Shown: positions 54,092 through 63,263 of the stretch, one piece after another
Position numbering within the stretch: the stretch's first letter is position 1
How the letters are laid out: every line of letters begins with the position of its first letter
Source of the DNA: Pseudomonadota bacterium
GTDB lineage: Bacteria > Pseudomonadota > Alphaproteobacteria > Sphingomonadales > Sphingomonadaceae
Assembly: GCA_021849075.1 (NCBI GenBank)
Contig: JAJZTH010000007.1
Span: 58,720 to 122,719, forward strand
Direction of reading: 5' to 3'
DNA: 64,000 bases
Translations under genes and position numbers: made by a program
The notes under the pieces: model-generated
What the model was told of the DNA's origin: nothing
Seen by the model: the letters and a program-made list of their open reading frames with translations, nothing else
Databases searched by the model: none

Positions 54092-55813
54092 TTAGAAGGC
54101 GTCCGGCGCAAGCGCCATCATGCTGTCTTCGCCGGCCTGGATGGCGGCGGCCAATCCTTTGGCCTGTGGCAACACACGATCCGCGAAGAAGCGGGCGACT
54201 GCGCGTTTGGATTCTTCCAGTGGCGTGTCGCCCTGTGCTGCGGCGCTTTCCATGCGTGCCCACATCCAGCCCATCGACACCAGGGCGAACAGGCGCAGAT
54301 AGTCAACCGCCGCCGCGCCGGCTGCACTGACCGACGCACCCTTGAGCGCATCGGTCACGCCACGCAGAAGGTTCAGCGCATCGCGCGTGGCGTCGGCAGA
54401 AAGAGGCGCGTTGGCGGCATCCAGATCGGACGCCACCAGATCGAAGAAGCGATCCACCACCGCGCCGCCGCCCAGCGCCAGCTTGCGCCCGACCAGATCC
54501 ATGGCCTGCACGCCATTAGTGCCCTCGTAAATCTGGGCGATGCGCGCATCGCGGACATATTGCTCCATCCCCCATTCGCGAATGTAGCCATGGCCGCCAA
54601 ACACCTGTTGCGCCTGCACCGCGCTTTCAAAGCCCAGATCGGTAAAGGCCGCCTTCACGACCGGAGTCAGCAAGGCGACGAAGGCGTCCGCCTCGGCGCG
54701 CTGGGTTGCGTCGGGGTGGCTGTGCGCGCGATCGAGTTGCAACGCCGTCCAGCCCGCGAGCGCGCGGCCAGCCTCCACAAAGGCGCGGATGTTGAGCAGC
54801 ATGCGCCGAACATCGGCATGTTCGATGATCGCGACTGGACCACGCGCGCCATCGGCGCTGCGTCCCTGCAACCGTTCCTTGGCATAGCCAGCCGCCTGCT
54901 GATAGGCCGCACCCGCAACGCCCAATCCCTGAATGCCGACCATCAGCCGTTCGGCGTTCATCATCGTGAACATGGCCACCAGACCGCGATTCGGTTCCCC
55001 GATCAGCCATCCGGTGGCGCCGTCATAATTCATTACGCAGGTCGGCTGAGCATGAATGCCCATCTTCTGCTCCAGCGCCCCGACCGACATGGCGTTGCGC
55101 GTGTCATCCGGCAGATATTTAGGCACCAGGAACAGGCTGATCCCCTTCACCCCTGGCGGCGCATCGGGCAGGCGCGCCAGCACCAGATGGATGATATTGC
55201 CGCCAAAATCATGATCGCCCGATGAAATGAAGATTTTCTGCCCGGTCACGGCGTAACTGCCATCAGCGGCTGGCGCTGCCTTGGTTTTGAGCAGGGCCAG
55301 ATCGGTGCCTGCACCGCTTTCGGTCAAGGCCATGGCGCCGGTCCACTCGCCGCTCACCATTTTTGGCAGATAGGCGGCCTTCAAATCGTCGCTGGCATGG
55401 GCGGCGATCGCTTCGCATGCCCCCCGCGTCAGGCCAAAGAACAGGCCGAAGGACAGGTTCGTCGCCGAAAACATTTCATCCAGCCACAACTGAAGGATGA
55501 AGGGCAACCCCTGTCCGCCATAAGCCGGGTCGGCGGATAGTGAAGCCCAGCCCGCATCGGCGAAATCGCGATAGGCTTGAGCAAAGCCGGGCGGCGTCTG
55601 CACCGCGCCATCGACCAGACGGCTACCATGCTCATCGCCCTCACGGTTGATCGGGTGCAGTCGCTCGGCACACATGCGGCCAGCCTCTTCCAGTACGGTC
55701 GCGGCCAAATCCGCATCCACCTCCTGCCCGATCGCATCCATGGCTGCGTCGAAGCCCAGCACCTGCGTCAACAGGAAGCGATAATCGTCGATCGGGGGAA
55801 TATAGCTATACAT
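54092..55813 (-). CDS. acyl-CoA dehydrogenase, long form with C-terminal extension
   Basis: 573 residues from the ATG at 55813 (MYSYIPPIDDYRFLL). The short N-terminal AidB-like cap is followed by the ACAD core (GAMALTESGAGTDLALLKTKA; KIFISSGDHDFGGNIIHLVLA; FGGHGYIREWGMEQYVRDA) and the extra C-terminal domain ending SMMALAPDAF. This form acts on longer straight or bulky acyl-CoA. Probably co-transcribed with the thiolase. Confidence 0.94.
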   Translation of the reverse strand: MYSYIPPIDDYRFLLTQVLGFDAAMDAIGQEVDADLAATVLEEAGRMCAERLHPINREGDEHGSRLVDGAVQTPPGFAQAYRDFADAGWASLSADPAYGGQGLPFILQLWLDEMFSATNLSFGLFFGLTRGACEAIAAHASDDLKAAYLPKMVSGEWTGAMALTESGAGTDLALLKTKAAPAADGSYAVTGQKIFISSGDHDFGGNIIHLVLARLPDAPPGVKGISLFLVPKYLPDDTRNAMSVGALEQKMGIHAQPTCVMNYDGATGWLIGEPNRGLVAMFTMMNAERLMVGIQGLGVAGAAYQQAAGYAKERLQGRSADGARGPVAIIEHADVRRMLLNIRAFVEAGRALAGWTALQLDRAHSHPDATQRAEADAFVALLTPVVKAAFTDLGFESAVQAQQVFGGHGYIREWGMEQYVRDARIAQIYEGTNGVQAMDLVGRKLALGGGAVVDRFFDLVASDLDAANAPLSADATRDALNLLRGVTDALKGASVSAAGAAAVDYLRLFALVSMGWMWARMESAAAQGDTPLEESKRAVARFFADRVLPQAKGLAAAIQAGEDSMMALAPDAF

Positions 55814-55933
55814 GGATAGGGTCGCCTTTCTTGCCACCCTTATTAATACCAAACATCTGTTACAGTCAATGGACAGCGAGGCTTGCCCCTTCGTAGGGTT
55901 GACGGCAGCCATGCTCCGTCATGCCTGCCGCAG

Positions 55934-57370
55934 CTATTTGGCTCCCGTCAGATACAGGTCCAGTTCGGCCAGAAACTGTTGTATCCGCCTTTCCTGCTCG
56001 GAAAAGACGATGATGTCGTTCAACCCTTTGGACCGCATGCCGCGCTGAAGTGTCACCATATTGGCGATATCCTGTTCCACCACTTCGCCGCCCTGCGGAT
56101 TGTCATGGGTCGTGCGCCGGCGCGGAGGGCGCGATTTGCCCGACACATCGACATCATCCTCCACCCCCATATAGGCTGGCGGCCGCCGCCCTTCCCCCAG
56201 CCGGGCCGACAGCACCATCACATCATGATAGCCCCTTTCCGGGTCGGTCGGATGGGGGCGGAAACGCTGTAGCAGCACGCCTTCGGGATGCATGTTGAGC
56301 GTCACGTTGGGAAAGAGCGACGGGTTCCAGTCATCGGTCAGTTGATTGTCGGTAAAGCCCGAAAAATCCATGCCATAGACATTGTCCGGCCGCCGCTTGG
56401 CTGCCTGAATGGCCCGGCGGACATGGCGCGCATCGCCCTTGAAGCCCGCCGCCTTGACGCCCGCCTCCTGCATCATGAAGGCCAGACCGACATTGATGAA
56501 ACGACCGTCGGGCCAACGCGGAGAGACAACCGCCACCGGGAACAGGTGTCGGTTATGGCCATGGCGATAATGGTCATATTGGACGTTGTAATCGTCGACA
56601 TAGGGTTTGATTTGCGGATGCGTGGCATGCGCATGGTAATTTTCGTTGAAGACCGAATACATGGTCTTCCAATTGGCCGGCACTTCGATCGTCAGATCCT
56701 TGACGACATACATATCCTCCATCCGGTAGGAGGCCAGCATGGGCATCAGGTCGGCGAAATAGTCTTCGAACGGCATGGGATCGGCCGCCATGCTGATGAA
56801 GATCAGCCCGCCCCAGTCGCGAACATGCACCGGCGTCAGGTCCAGATTCTGGCACAGGGCTTCAGCGCCGAACGTCTCCCGGTCGGTGACGCGGACATTC
56901 TTGCCCTTTAAACTATAGCGCCAGCTATGCATGATGCAGGTGAAGGATGTGGCGCCCTTGCCAAAATCCTCCTGAACCAGTTCGTTACCGCGATGCTTGC
57001 AGACATTGTAGAAGGCGTTGACGTCGCCATCCTTGCCGCGCGCGACGATGATCGATTGCGCGCCGATATCGAACCGAAACCAGTCGCCAGCGTCAGGAAT
57101 GTCGCTCGACACGCCGGCGAGCAGCCAGACGCGGCTCCACATCGTCTCTTCTTCGCGCGCCTTGGCATCGGCATCGATGAAGGGGCGGACCGACACGGCT
57201 CGATACCGGGCAATGTCGGGATAGAGTTGGTCCAGCCGCCAGGGCGATTTGCCCTCATAATCGGCAGTGACCTCGCCCGGCTCCAGCAGCAGATCTTCAG
57301 GATCAGCCCGCAATTCCTTGATTGGCCTGTCATTGAAGCGGATTTCCGCGTAGCGCGCCTTGGTCGCCAT
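55934..57370 (-). CDS. Rieske non-haem iron oxygenase, alpha subunit
   Basis: 478 residues. The Rieske cluster ligands are Cys-His in YNVCKHRGNE and Cys-His in FTCIMHSWRY (about residues 123-148). The mononuclear iron site is in VFNENYHAHATHP. Longer than most oxygenase alpha subunits, with an extended C-terminus. No beta subunit, ferredoxin or reductase is adjacent; the ferredoxin at 68 is a possible donor. It hydroxylates or demethylates an aromatic, steroid or terpenoid. First gene of a unit with no SDR overlap; 17 bases separate it from the SDR stop. Confidence 0.93.
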   Translation of the reverse strand: MATKARYAEIRFNDRPIKELRADPEDLLLEPGEVTADYEGKSPWRLDQLYPDIARYRAVSVRPFIDADAKAREEETMWSRVWLLAGVSSDIPDAGDWFRFDIGAQSIIVARGKDGDVNAFYNVCKHRGNELVQEDFGKGATSFTCIMHSWRYSLKGKNVRVTDRETFGAEALCQNLDLTPVHVRDWGGLIFISMAADPMPFEDYFADLMPMLASYRMEDMYVVKDLTIEVPANWKTMYSVFNENYHAHATHPQIKPYVDDYNVQYDHYRHGHNRHLFPVAVVSPRWPDGRFINVGLAFMMQEAGVKAAGFKGDARHVRRAIQAAKRRPDNVYGMDFSGFTDNQLTDDWNPSLFPNVTLNMHPEGVLLQRFRPHPTDPERGYHDVMVLSARLGEGRRPPAYMGVEDDVDVSGKSRPPRRRTTHDNPQGGEVVEQDIANMVTLQRGMRSKGLNDIIVFSEQERRIQQFLAELDLYLTGAK

Positions 57371-57387
57371 CTGCCTATCCTCCTGCG

Positions 57388-58137
57388 TCAGAACTGGACG
57401 CGCTTAGTGAAGCCCCCGTCCACCACCAGATTGGCGCCCGTGATATAGGCTGCCGCCGGGCTGGCGAGGAAGGCGATCGCCTTCGCTACCTCTTCGGGCG
57501 TGCCCATGCGCCCCATCGGAATTTGGCCGACGATCCCGGCGTAAAGGTCGGGCGCCAGCGCCTTTGCCCCTTCCCAATTGCCGCCAGGATAGGTGATCGG
57601 ACCGGGCGACACCATGTTGACGCGGATGCCCTTGGGCGCCCATGCCTGACTCAACTGCTTGCCATAGGTGATGACCGCCGCCTTGATCGCGTTGAACGCC
57701 TGCGGCACCAAAAATGTCTCGACCGCCGCCGTGCTAGACATCAGGATAATCGATCCAGCGCCCGATTTTTCGAGCCAGGGTTCCAGCGCTTCGCAGCCAT
57801 CCACTGCGCCCAGCATGTCCAGCCGATAGCTTTCATCCCAATCGCCTGCGCCCTGCGCACCCGATGAACTGATCGAATGGATGAAGATGTCGCATCCACC
57901 GATCCGCTCGGCCAGACCGGTGAGCATCGCGCGATAGCCTTCGCGATCCTCCAGCACATATTCCTGCGTCTCGACCGTGCCGCCCAATTCGGCCTTCAGA
58001 TCGTCCAGCGCATCGCCATTGCGGGAGAACAGGCCCAGCGTCGCACCCTCGGCCGCCAGCAACTTGGCCGTTTCACGGCTGATGCCGCGCGTCGCGCCAC
58101 CCAAAATCACCTTCAGACCGGAAAGCCCCAGATCCAT
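57388..58137 (-). CDS. SDR-family protein with Phe in place of catalytic Tyr
   Basis: 249 residues from the ATG at 58137. The cofactor motif is altered (GGATRGIS), the usual NNAG is IHSISS, and the expected active-site tyrosine is Phe148 (AFNAIK, with Lys152 kept); Ser135 is present 13 residues earlier. The C-terminus YITGANLVVDGGF is normal for the family. It may be a binding or isomerising SDR or use other residues. In one minus-strand run with the Rieske gene and the hydratase. Confidence 0.88.
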   Translation of the reverse strand: MDLGLSGLKVILGGATRGISRETAKLLAAEGATLGLFSRNGDALDDLKAELGGTVETQEYVLEDREGYRAMLTGLAERIGGCDIFIHSISSSGAQGAGDWDESYRLDMLGAVDGCEALEPWLEKSGAGSIILMSSTAAVETFLVPQAFNAIKAAVITYGKQLSQAWAPKGIRVNMVSPGPITYPGGNWEGAKALAPDLYAGIVGQIPMGRMGTPEEVAKAIAFLASPAAAYITGANLVVDGGFTKRVQF

Positions 58138-58169
58138 CGTCCCACTCCTTGAAAACAGGCGGCCGGGGT

Positions 58170-58976
58170 TCAGCCCCGCGCCCAATAAATTGTGTCCATC
58201 GTCTCGCCCGCATCGAAGCGCTGCTGGATCGCCTTCATGCTCGCCAAACTGTCGGGGTGGGCGAACAAGGTCTGGCTGATCGCCTGATCATTCTCGATGC
58301 CCTGACTCTGGTTCAGGTCCTCGGCCTCGCCCAGCATCCGCTTCATGCCAGCGACCGATTGCGACGGCAGCGCGGCGATGTGCCGCGCCATGTCCAGCGC
58401 AACCTCGATCGCCCTGCCCTTCGTCACAACGCGGTTGACGCCGCCCAATTCGTACAGCCGCTCCGCCGTCAGCGGCTGCCCGGTCAACACCACTTCCGCC
58501 GTCACCGTCCGCCCGATCAGGCGCATCAGCCGCGATGTGCCGCCAATGCCCGTCCCTGCGCCGATGATGACTTCGGGCTGGCTGAAGCGCGCGCCTTCTT
58601 CGGCAATGCGCAGGTCGCAGGCCCAGCCCAATTCGCACCCGCCGCCCGACGTATCGCCGCTGATCGCCGCGATCGTCACGGCACCGCCGCGATTGAGCGT
58701 CTGGAGCGACCGGAACCAGCCGGCCGGATCGCCGGTCGCCGCCTGCCCCTCCACCAGTTTCACGATATCGTCGAGATAGGCATGTTCCAGCCAGTGCCCG
58801 GCGACCGACGACGCCAGAATGACGACGCGCGCGCCCTGATCGATTGCGCCGTCCAGCGCATCCGCCAGCGCCGACACCGTGGCGCAACTGGTCGTATGAC
58901 CGGGCGTGCCGCCATCACCGACTATGATCAATGCAATGGCTGCGTCCGGCCATTCCACCTTGATGCTGGATGCCAT
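58170..58976 (-). CDS. enoyl-CoA hydratase/isomerase-like protein
   Basis: 268 residues of crotonase fold. AAISGDTSGGGCELGWACDL is the second oxyanion segment; the first (ILASSVAGHWLEHAYLDDI) is divergent and lacks the common A-G-x-D. EVIIGAGTGIGGTSRLMRLIG follows. It heads the minus-strand run hydratase-SDR-Rieske. A copy of the shared operator lies upstream at 59063. The exact reaction is open. Confidence 0.9.
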   Translation of the reverse strand: MASSIKVEWPDAAIALIIVGDGGTPGHTTSCATVSALADALDGAIDQGARVVILASSVAGHWLEHAYLDDIVKLVEGQAATGDPAGWFRSLQTLNRGGAVTIAAISGDTSGGGCELGWACDLRIAEEGARFSQPEVIIGAGTGIGGTSRLMRLIGRTVTAEVVLTGQPLTAERLYELGGVNRVVTKGRAIEVALDMARHIAALPSQSVAGMKRMLGEAEDLNQSQGIENDQAISQTLFAHPDSLASMKAIQQRFDAGETMDTIYWARG

Positions 58977-59062
58977 GCCTGCCTCTCCTTCTGTCGCCGC
59001 GCCTGTCCTTGCCAGACGTCATCTGTTGGCGAACAGGCTAGCGCACTCACTTCGCCTGTCAA

Positions 59063-59083
59063 GATAGTATGCTGGCACATTAT
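59063..59083. promoter_or_regulatory. copy of the shared palindromic operator
   Basis: ATAGTATGCT at 59064-59073 is 10 of 10 against the half site; the second half GGCACATTAT is partial. A weaker GGCTAGCGCACT lies at 59036-59047. Both sit between the divergent hydratase (58976) and dehydrogenase (59141). Confidence 0.55.
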
Positions 59084-59140
59084 TCGTTTACGCGCTATCT
59101 TTGCGGAAAATCAAAACCCACAGGTGAGGAGTCCTGCCGC

Positions 59141-60373
59141 ATGATACCCGCGCAAAGCGCCCATTCTCAGGCGCTCGCTGTCCGACTCCAGCGTTTCATG
59201 GACGATCATGTCTATCCCAATGAAAAGCTGTATGACGAGCAACTCCATGCCGGTCCCGAACAGTTTCGCGTGCCGCCGATTCTGGAAGAATTGAAGGCGA
59301 AGGCGAAGGCACAGGGCCTTTGGAATCTGTTCCTGCCCCATTCGGACAATGGTGCGGGCCTGTCCAACCTCGACTATGCGCCGCTCGCCGAAATCATGGG
59401 CCGCGTCCATTATGCATCGGAAGTGTTCAACTGCTCCGCGCCCGACACCGGCAATATGGAAGTGCTCGACCGTTATGGCACCGAGGCGCAAAAGGAGCGC
59501 TGGTTGAAGCCGCTGTTAGAGGGCGAGATTCGTTCAGCGTATTGCATGACGGAGCCTGCCGTCGCATCCTCCGACGCGACAAATATCGAGACGCGAATTG
59601 AGCGCGAGGGTGGCCACTATGTCATCAACGGCCGAAAATGGTTCATCACGAACGCATATCATCCCAACACGCGTGTTTTCATTCTGATGGGCAAGACTGA
59701 TTTCGGGGCTCCTCGCCACCTGCAACAATCACAGATCCTCATTCCAACCGATACGCCTGGAATCACTTGGGTGCGGCCGCTGCCGGTGATGGGATTCTTC
59801 GATGAGCCCAAGGGGCAAGCAGAACTGCTGTTCGAGGATGTGAGGGTGCCGATAGACAACATCATCCTGGGTGAGGGCCGTGGCTTCGAGATCTCGCAGG
59901 GACGGCTGGGTCCGGGGCGCATCCACCATTGCATGCGTATCCTTGGCCAGTGCGAGCGGATGCTGGAACTGACCTGCAAGCGCCTTCTGAACCGCGTAGC
60001 GTTCGGTAAGCCGCTCGCCAGCCAGTCGGTCTGGCAGGAGAGGGTCGCGGAGGCGCGCATTCAGATCAACATGGCCCGCCTCCTCACCCAGCACGCGGCA
60101 CACCTGATGGACACCGTTGGCAACAAAGAGGCGCGCAGTGAAATATCCCAGATCAAGGTTGCTGCGACACGGATTGGCCGGATGGTCGCTGACATCGCGG
60201 TGGCGGCGCATGGCGCGGCAGGCCTGACCAACGACTTCGGCCTAGGCTATGGCTTCACGCGCATGCAGATGCTGCGGATGGGTGACGGGCCGGACGAGGT
60301 TCACAATAGGATAATCGCCCGCACGGAGTTTGACAGATACCGCTCCATTTACCGATCCGGAGACACCGAATGA
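59141..60373 (+). CDS. acyl-CoA dehydrogenase, ACAD10/ACAD11-like
   Basis: 410 residues from the ATG at 59141, preceded by [25 protein letters not shown], the flavin segment [36 protein letters not shown] and [20 protein letters not shown] are typical of the ACAD10/11 branch. The stop overlaps the phosphotransferase ATG (ATGA, 60370-60373). In mammals ACAD10/11 fuse these two activities in one protein and use phosphorylation of 4-hydroxyacyl chains to remove the hydroxyl. A split version is proposed here. Confidence 0.92.
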   Translation: MIPAQSAHSQALAVRLQRFMDDHVYPNEKLYDEQLHAGPEQFRVPPILEELKAKAKAQGLWNLFLPHSDNGAGLSNLDYAPLAEIMGRVHYASEVFNCSAPDTGNMEVLDRYGTEAQKERWLKPLLEGEIRSAYCMTEPAVASSDATNIETRIEREGGHYVINGRKWFITNAYHPNTRVFILMGKTDFGAPRHLQQSQILIPTDTPGITWVRPLPVMGFFDEPKGQAELLFEDVRVPIDNIILGEGRGFEISQGRLGPGRIHHCMRILGQCERMLELTCKRLLNRVAFGKPLASQSVWQERVAEARIQINMARLLTQHAAHLMDTVGNKEARSEISQIKVAATRIGRMVADIAVAAHGAAGLTNDFGLGYGFTRMQMLRMGDGPDEVHNRIIARTEFDRYRSIYRSGDTE

Positions 60374-61446
60374 TCAGCCGCCAGGAACAGTTCAGCGGCG
60401 AGGAAACCCCTCCCGCCCATCTCCTGATAGACCTCGATAGGCTAGCATCATATTTAGGACCGCGCCTGCCAGGCATGGGCCGCGACTTGACCGCAACCAA
60501 GTTCAAGGGCGGTCAGTCAAATCCCACCTACCGCTTAAGTGGCCCTGGCGGCAGCTTCGTCCTGCGCCGCAAGCCGCCGGGAAAACTCGTCGCGTCGGCG
60601 CATCGTATCGACCGTGAGTATAGCATCCTGTCAGCCCTGACGGACACCGATATACCAGCGGCGCGGCCGCACCTCTATTGTGGGGATACCGATGTCATCG
60701 GATCCGAATTCTATATTGTCGAGCACGTAGCTGGCCGAGTGTATTGGGAGGCCGACATGGCAGGCTGCTCCCGTCATGACCGCGCGGCCTTATATAGCGA
60801 CATGAACGGCATCCTCGCGCGCCTGCATTCGCTCGACCCCGCTGCAATCGGCCTCGGGGATCTCGCGACGCCGAACGGCTACATCGAACGCAACCTCACG
60901 CGATGGTCAACTCTCTATAGAGAAGCGCAGCTTACGCCGATCCCGGACATGGACTGGCTGATAGAGACATTGCCTCAACATTTGCCGATGGCGGAGGAAA
61001 GCTGCTTCATCCATGGTGACTTCGGCCTTTATAACCTGATCATTCATCCTAACGAGCCGAGTGTGTCGGCCGTGCTGGATTGGGAGATGGCCACACTTGG
61101 CGATCCACTGGTCGATCTCGCTCACCATCTGCGCGCTTGGTGGGACCTGCCCGACTCGGGCCTTGCAGCAACGAGCCTCGTAGGTTTTGACCTACCCGCG
61201 CTAGGCATCCCAACTATGGATGAATATGTCCGCCGCTATTGCGAGCGGCGCAGTATAGCGGTACCCGACTTGTCCTGGTACCTTGCATATGCACAGTTTC
61301 GCTATGGCGCCATGGTGCAAGGCATCTTGAAGCGTGGGACGGATGGTACTGCTGCTTCGGGCATCATGGTCCACAATCAGGACCGAGTCATTCGGATCGC
61401 TGCCATGGCCCGCCGCTCGCTCGATGGCGCCAAGATCAAGGCATAG
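60370..61446 (+). CDS. APH-like phosphotransferase, partner of the ACAD10/11-like dehydrogenase
   Basis: 358 residues. The glycine-rich start is [17 protein letters not shown], the ATP Lys is in FVLRRKP, the catalytic loop is [15 protein letters not shown] and the metal motif is [17 protein letters not shown]. These are the features of the ACAD10/11 kinase domain and of LvaA-type hydroxyacyl-CoA kinases. Translationally coupled to the dehydrogenase. Last gene of the degradative region before the mobile DNA. Confidence 0.9.
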   Translation: MISRQEQFSGEETPPAHLLIDLDRLASYLGPRLPGMGRDLTATKFKGGQSNPTYRLSGPGGSFVLRRKPPGKLVASAHRIDREYSILSALTDTDIPAARPHLYCGDTDVIGSEFYIVEHVAGRVYWEADMAGCSRHDRAALYSDMNGILARLHSLDPAAIGLGDLATPNGYIERNLTRWSTLYREAQLTPIPDMDWLIETLPQHLPMAEESCFIHGDFGLYNLIIHPNEPSVSAVLDWEMATLGDPLVDLAHHLRAWWDLPDSGLAATSLVGFDLPALGIPTMDEYVRRYCERRSIAVPDLSWYLAYAQFRYGAMVQGILKRGTDGTAASGIMVHNQDRVIRIAAMARRSLDGAKIKA

Positions 61447-61755
61447 CTCCGCCGAAAAAATCTGTGTGATTAGACTTACGAGACGTTTTGAGACTTCCTG
61501 AAAGGAAGTAGGATTTGAAATCATTGCGCACGATATTGATAAATAGAAAATTTTGGGAAATTACATTTTATGAAGTTCAACATTACCACAAATAGCCTAA
61601 TTGAACTTCATGAGACCATTTGAACCGTTATTGTTCCGATGTCAATTTTGTCATAACGATATCGAGATTTATCTTGCAAGCACGACGCGACCAGTGCTAT
61701 CGAGAGGATGAAGAAAATGCTTTTTGCATGCGATTTGGCTATGCCATTCCTGCAT

Positions 61756-61804
61756 CGGCCCTCTCACAGCTGAAACACGGGTTCGATTCCCGTAGGGGTC
61801 ACCA
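61756..61804 (+). other. 3' fragment of tRNA-Glu(CTC): integration att site
   Basis: The fragment runs from a damaged anticodon arm (loop CTCTCAC) through a perfect T arm (ACGGG-TTCGATT-CCCGT) and acceptor strand to CCA at 61802-61804. The matching 5' acceptor strand GACCCCT and D arm are absent upstream, so this is not a working tRNA. Tyrosine integrases commonly recombine in the 3' half of tRNA genes, and the integrase follows 163 bases on. Confidence 0.75.
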
Positions 61805-61806
61805 AA

Positions 61807-61825
61807 ATACTCTCCCAGAGAGTAT
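61807..61825. repeat. perfect 8-bp dyad next to the tRNA fragment
   Basis: ATACTCTC-CCA-GAGAGTAT starts two bases after the CCA. It may be a terminator of the original tRNA gene or part of the integrase core site. Confidence 0.5.
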
Positions 61826-61917
61826 CAGAAGGTGCCGGGAACGGCGAATTTCTGCGGTTTTTCGTGGTACAGGTATCCCATACGGAGCGGTCTCGGACCA
61901 CCGGATACCAGCATCTT

Positions 61918-61967
61918 GATGGTATGTCTGATGGTAGCGCGGCCCTCCTCCAAAAGGAGATACCATC
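61918..61967 (+). promoter_or_regulatory. structured leader masking the integrase ribosome site
   Basis: GATGGTAT (61918-61925) and again GATGGTA (61930-61936) can each pair with ATACCATC (61960-61967), which touches the ATG. Inside, CTCCT (61945-61949) pairs with the ribosome site AGGAG (61955-61959). The nested stem would hide the start region. Confidence 0.5.
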
Positions 61968-63203
61968 ATGGCGCTCACCGCCGCTGCGATCAAAAACGCC
62001 AAGGGCAAAGCGAAGCCCTATAAACTCACCGATAGCGATGGCCTGTTCCTCTATGTGACGCCCAATCGCGGGCGCTACTGGCGGATGAACTACCGCCATA
62101 TGGGCAAGCAGAAGACACTGGCCTTCGGGGTTTATCCCGACACCGGCCTTGCTGACGCCCGCGAGCAGCGTGACGCCGCCCGCAAGGTGCTGGCGAAGGG
62201 CGACGACCCTGCCGAGAAGATCAAGATGGATCGCATTGCCGCTACCGTGGCCGCGTCCAACAGCTTCAAGGCCGTAGCCGACGAATGGCTGGTGAAGGTC
62301 GAGCGCGAAGGCCGTTCTGCTGTCACGATGAAGAAGCTGCGCTGGCTGCTGGCCTTCATCAATGCATCGCTGGGCAAGCGCCCTGTCACCGCCATTACCG
62401 CGCAGGAGGTGTTGACCATGCTTCGCAAGATGGAGGGCAAGGGCCGCTACGAGACAGCCAAGCGCCTGCGCAGCACATGCAGTCAGATATTTCGCTATGC
62501 CATCGCTACCGCCCGCGCAGAACGCGACGTGGCCGCCGACTTGCGTGGCGCACTGATCGCGCCCCAGCCCGTCCACAGGGCTGCCATCACCAGCGCGGAC
62601 AATGCGGGTGGACTGTTGCGCGCCATTGAGGCGTTCGAGGGCTTCGCCAACACCAAGGCGGCGCTGCAACTGCTGCCCCATGTGTTCGTCCGTCCCGGCG
62701 AGCTACGCCATGCCGAATGGGCCGACTTCGATTTCGACAAGGCGCTGTGGACGGTCCCGGCACACAAGACCAAAATGCGTCGCGCCCACACCATCCCCCT
62801 GTCCCGACAGGCATTGGCGATCCTTGAAACCATCGAGCATGATGCGGACTTTAGCCGCTACCTGTTCCCGTCGCTCCGTTCGGTGGACCGGCCCATGTCG
62901 GAGAACACCATCAACGCCGCTCTGCGGCGCATGGGCTTCGCGCAAGACGAGATGACCGGCCACGGCTTTCGGGCAATGGCGGCGACGTTGCTCAACGAAA
63001 TGGGCCTTTGGCATCCCGACGCGATCGAGCGCCAGCTTGCCCATTGCGACAACAACGCCGTGCGCCGCGCCTATACGCGCGGCGAATATTGGGATGAGCG
63101 GGTGCGGATGATGCAGCATTGGTCCGACCATCTCGACTTCCTGCGCGATGGGCAGAAGGTCGTGACCGGCAAATTCGGCAAGGCGAAGAGCCAAGCCGCC
63201 TGA
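61968..63203 (+). CDS. tyrosine-type site-specific integrase
   Basis: 411 residues of the P4/CP4-57 class. The N-terminal DUF4102 arm-binding domain has TDSDGLFLYVTPNRGRYWRM (21-40). The catalytic set is Arg247 (VRPGELRHAEW), Lys around 269, His332 and Arg335 (GHGFRAMAAT), His359 and Tyr369 (AYTRGEY). All key residues are present, so it looks active. It follows a tRNA-Glu fragment in the usual orientation, so its element probably extends to the right beyond the window. Confidence 0.96.
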   Translation: MALTAAAIKNAKGKAKPYKLTDSDGLFLYVTPNRGRYWRMNYRHMGKQKTLAFGVYPDTGLADAREQRDAARKVLAKGDDPAEKIKMDRIAATVAASNSFKAVADEWLVKVEREGRSAVTMKKLRWLLAFINASLGKRPVTAITAQEVLTMLRKMEGKGRYETAKRLRSTCSQIFRYAIATARAERDVAADLRGALIAPQPVHRAAITSADNAGGLLRAIEAFEGFANTKAALQLLPHVFVRPGELRHAEWADFDFDKALWTVPAHKTKMRRAHTIPLSRQALAILETIEHDADFSRYLFPSLRSVDRPMSENTINAALRRMGFAQDEMTGHGFRAMAATLLNEMGLWHPDAIERQLAHCDNNAVRRAYTRGEYWDERVRMMQHWSDHLDFLRDGQKVVTGKFGKAKSQAA

Positions 63204-63263
63204 TCGCAAGCCGTCAATATCGCCGTGCCCTCTCCCATCAGTGAGGAGGGCACGGCGACAGGA

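Larger units (their letters stand above)
61447..61967. other. 521-base AT-rich junction: dyads, tRNA fragment, integrase leader
   Basis: No gene is seen. It holds ACTTCCT-GAA-AGGAAGT (61493-61509), an 11-bp inverted repeat ATGAAGTTCAA/TTGAACTTCAT (61570-61580, 61601-61611), the 3' part of a tRNA-Glu gene (61756-61804), a dyad right after it (61807-61825) and the structured integrase leader (61918-61967). The composition is much richer in A+T than the genes to the left, as expected at an element end. Confidence 0.75.

Noticed and set aside
60440..60456. GGCTAGCATCATAT as another copy of the shared operator
   Set aside because: It lies inside the kinase coding region and matches only the short GCTAGCAT core.
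29324..61804. tRNA-Val and the tRNA-Glu fragment as the two ends of one 32-kb island
   Set aside because: The 3' ends differ outside the conserved T-loop, so they are not a direct-repeat att pair.
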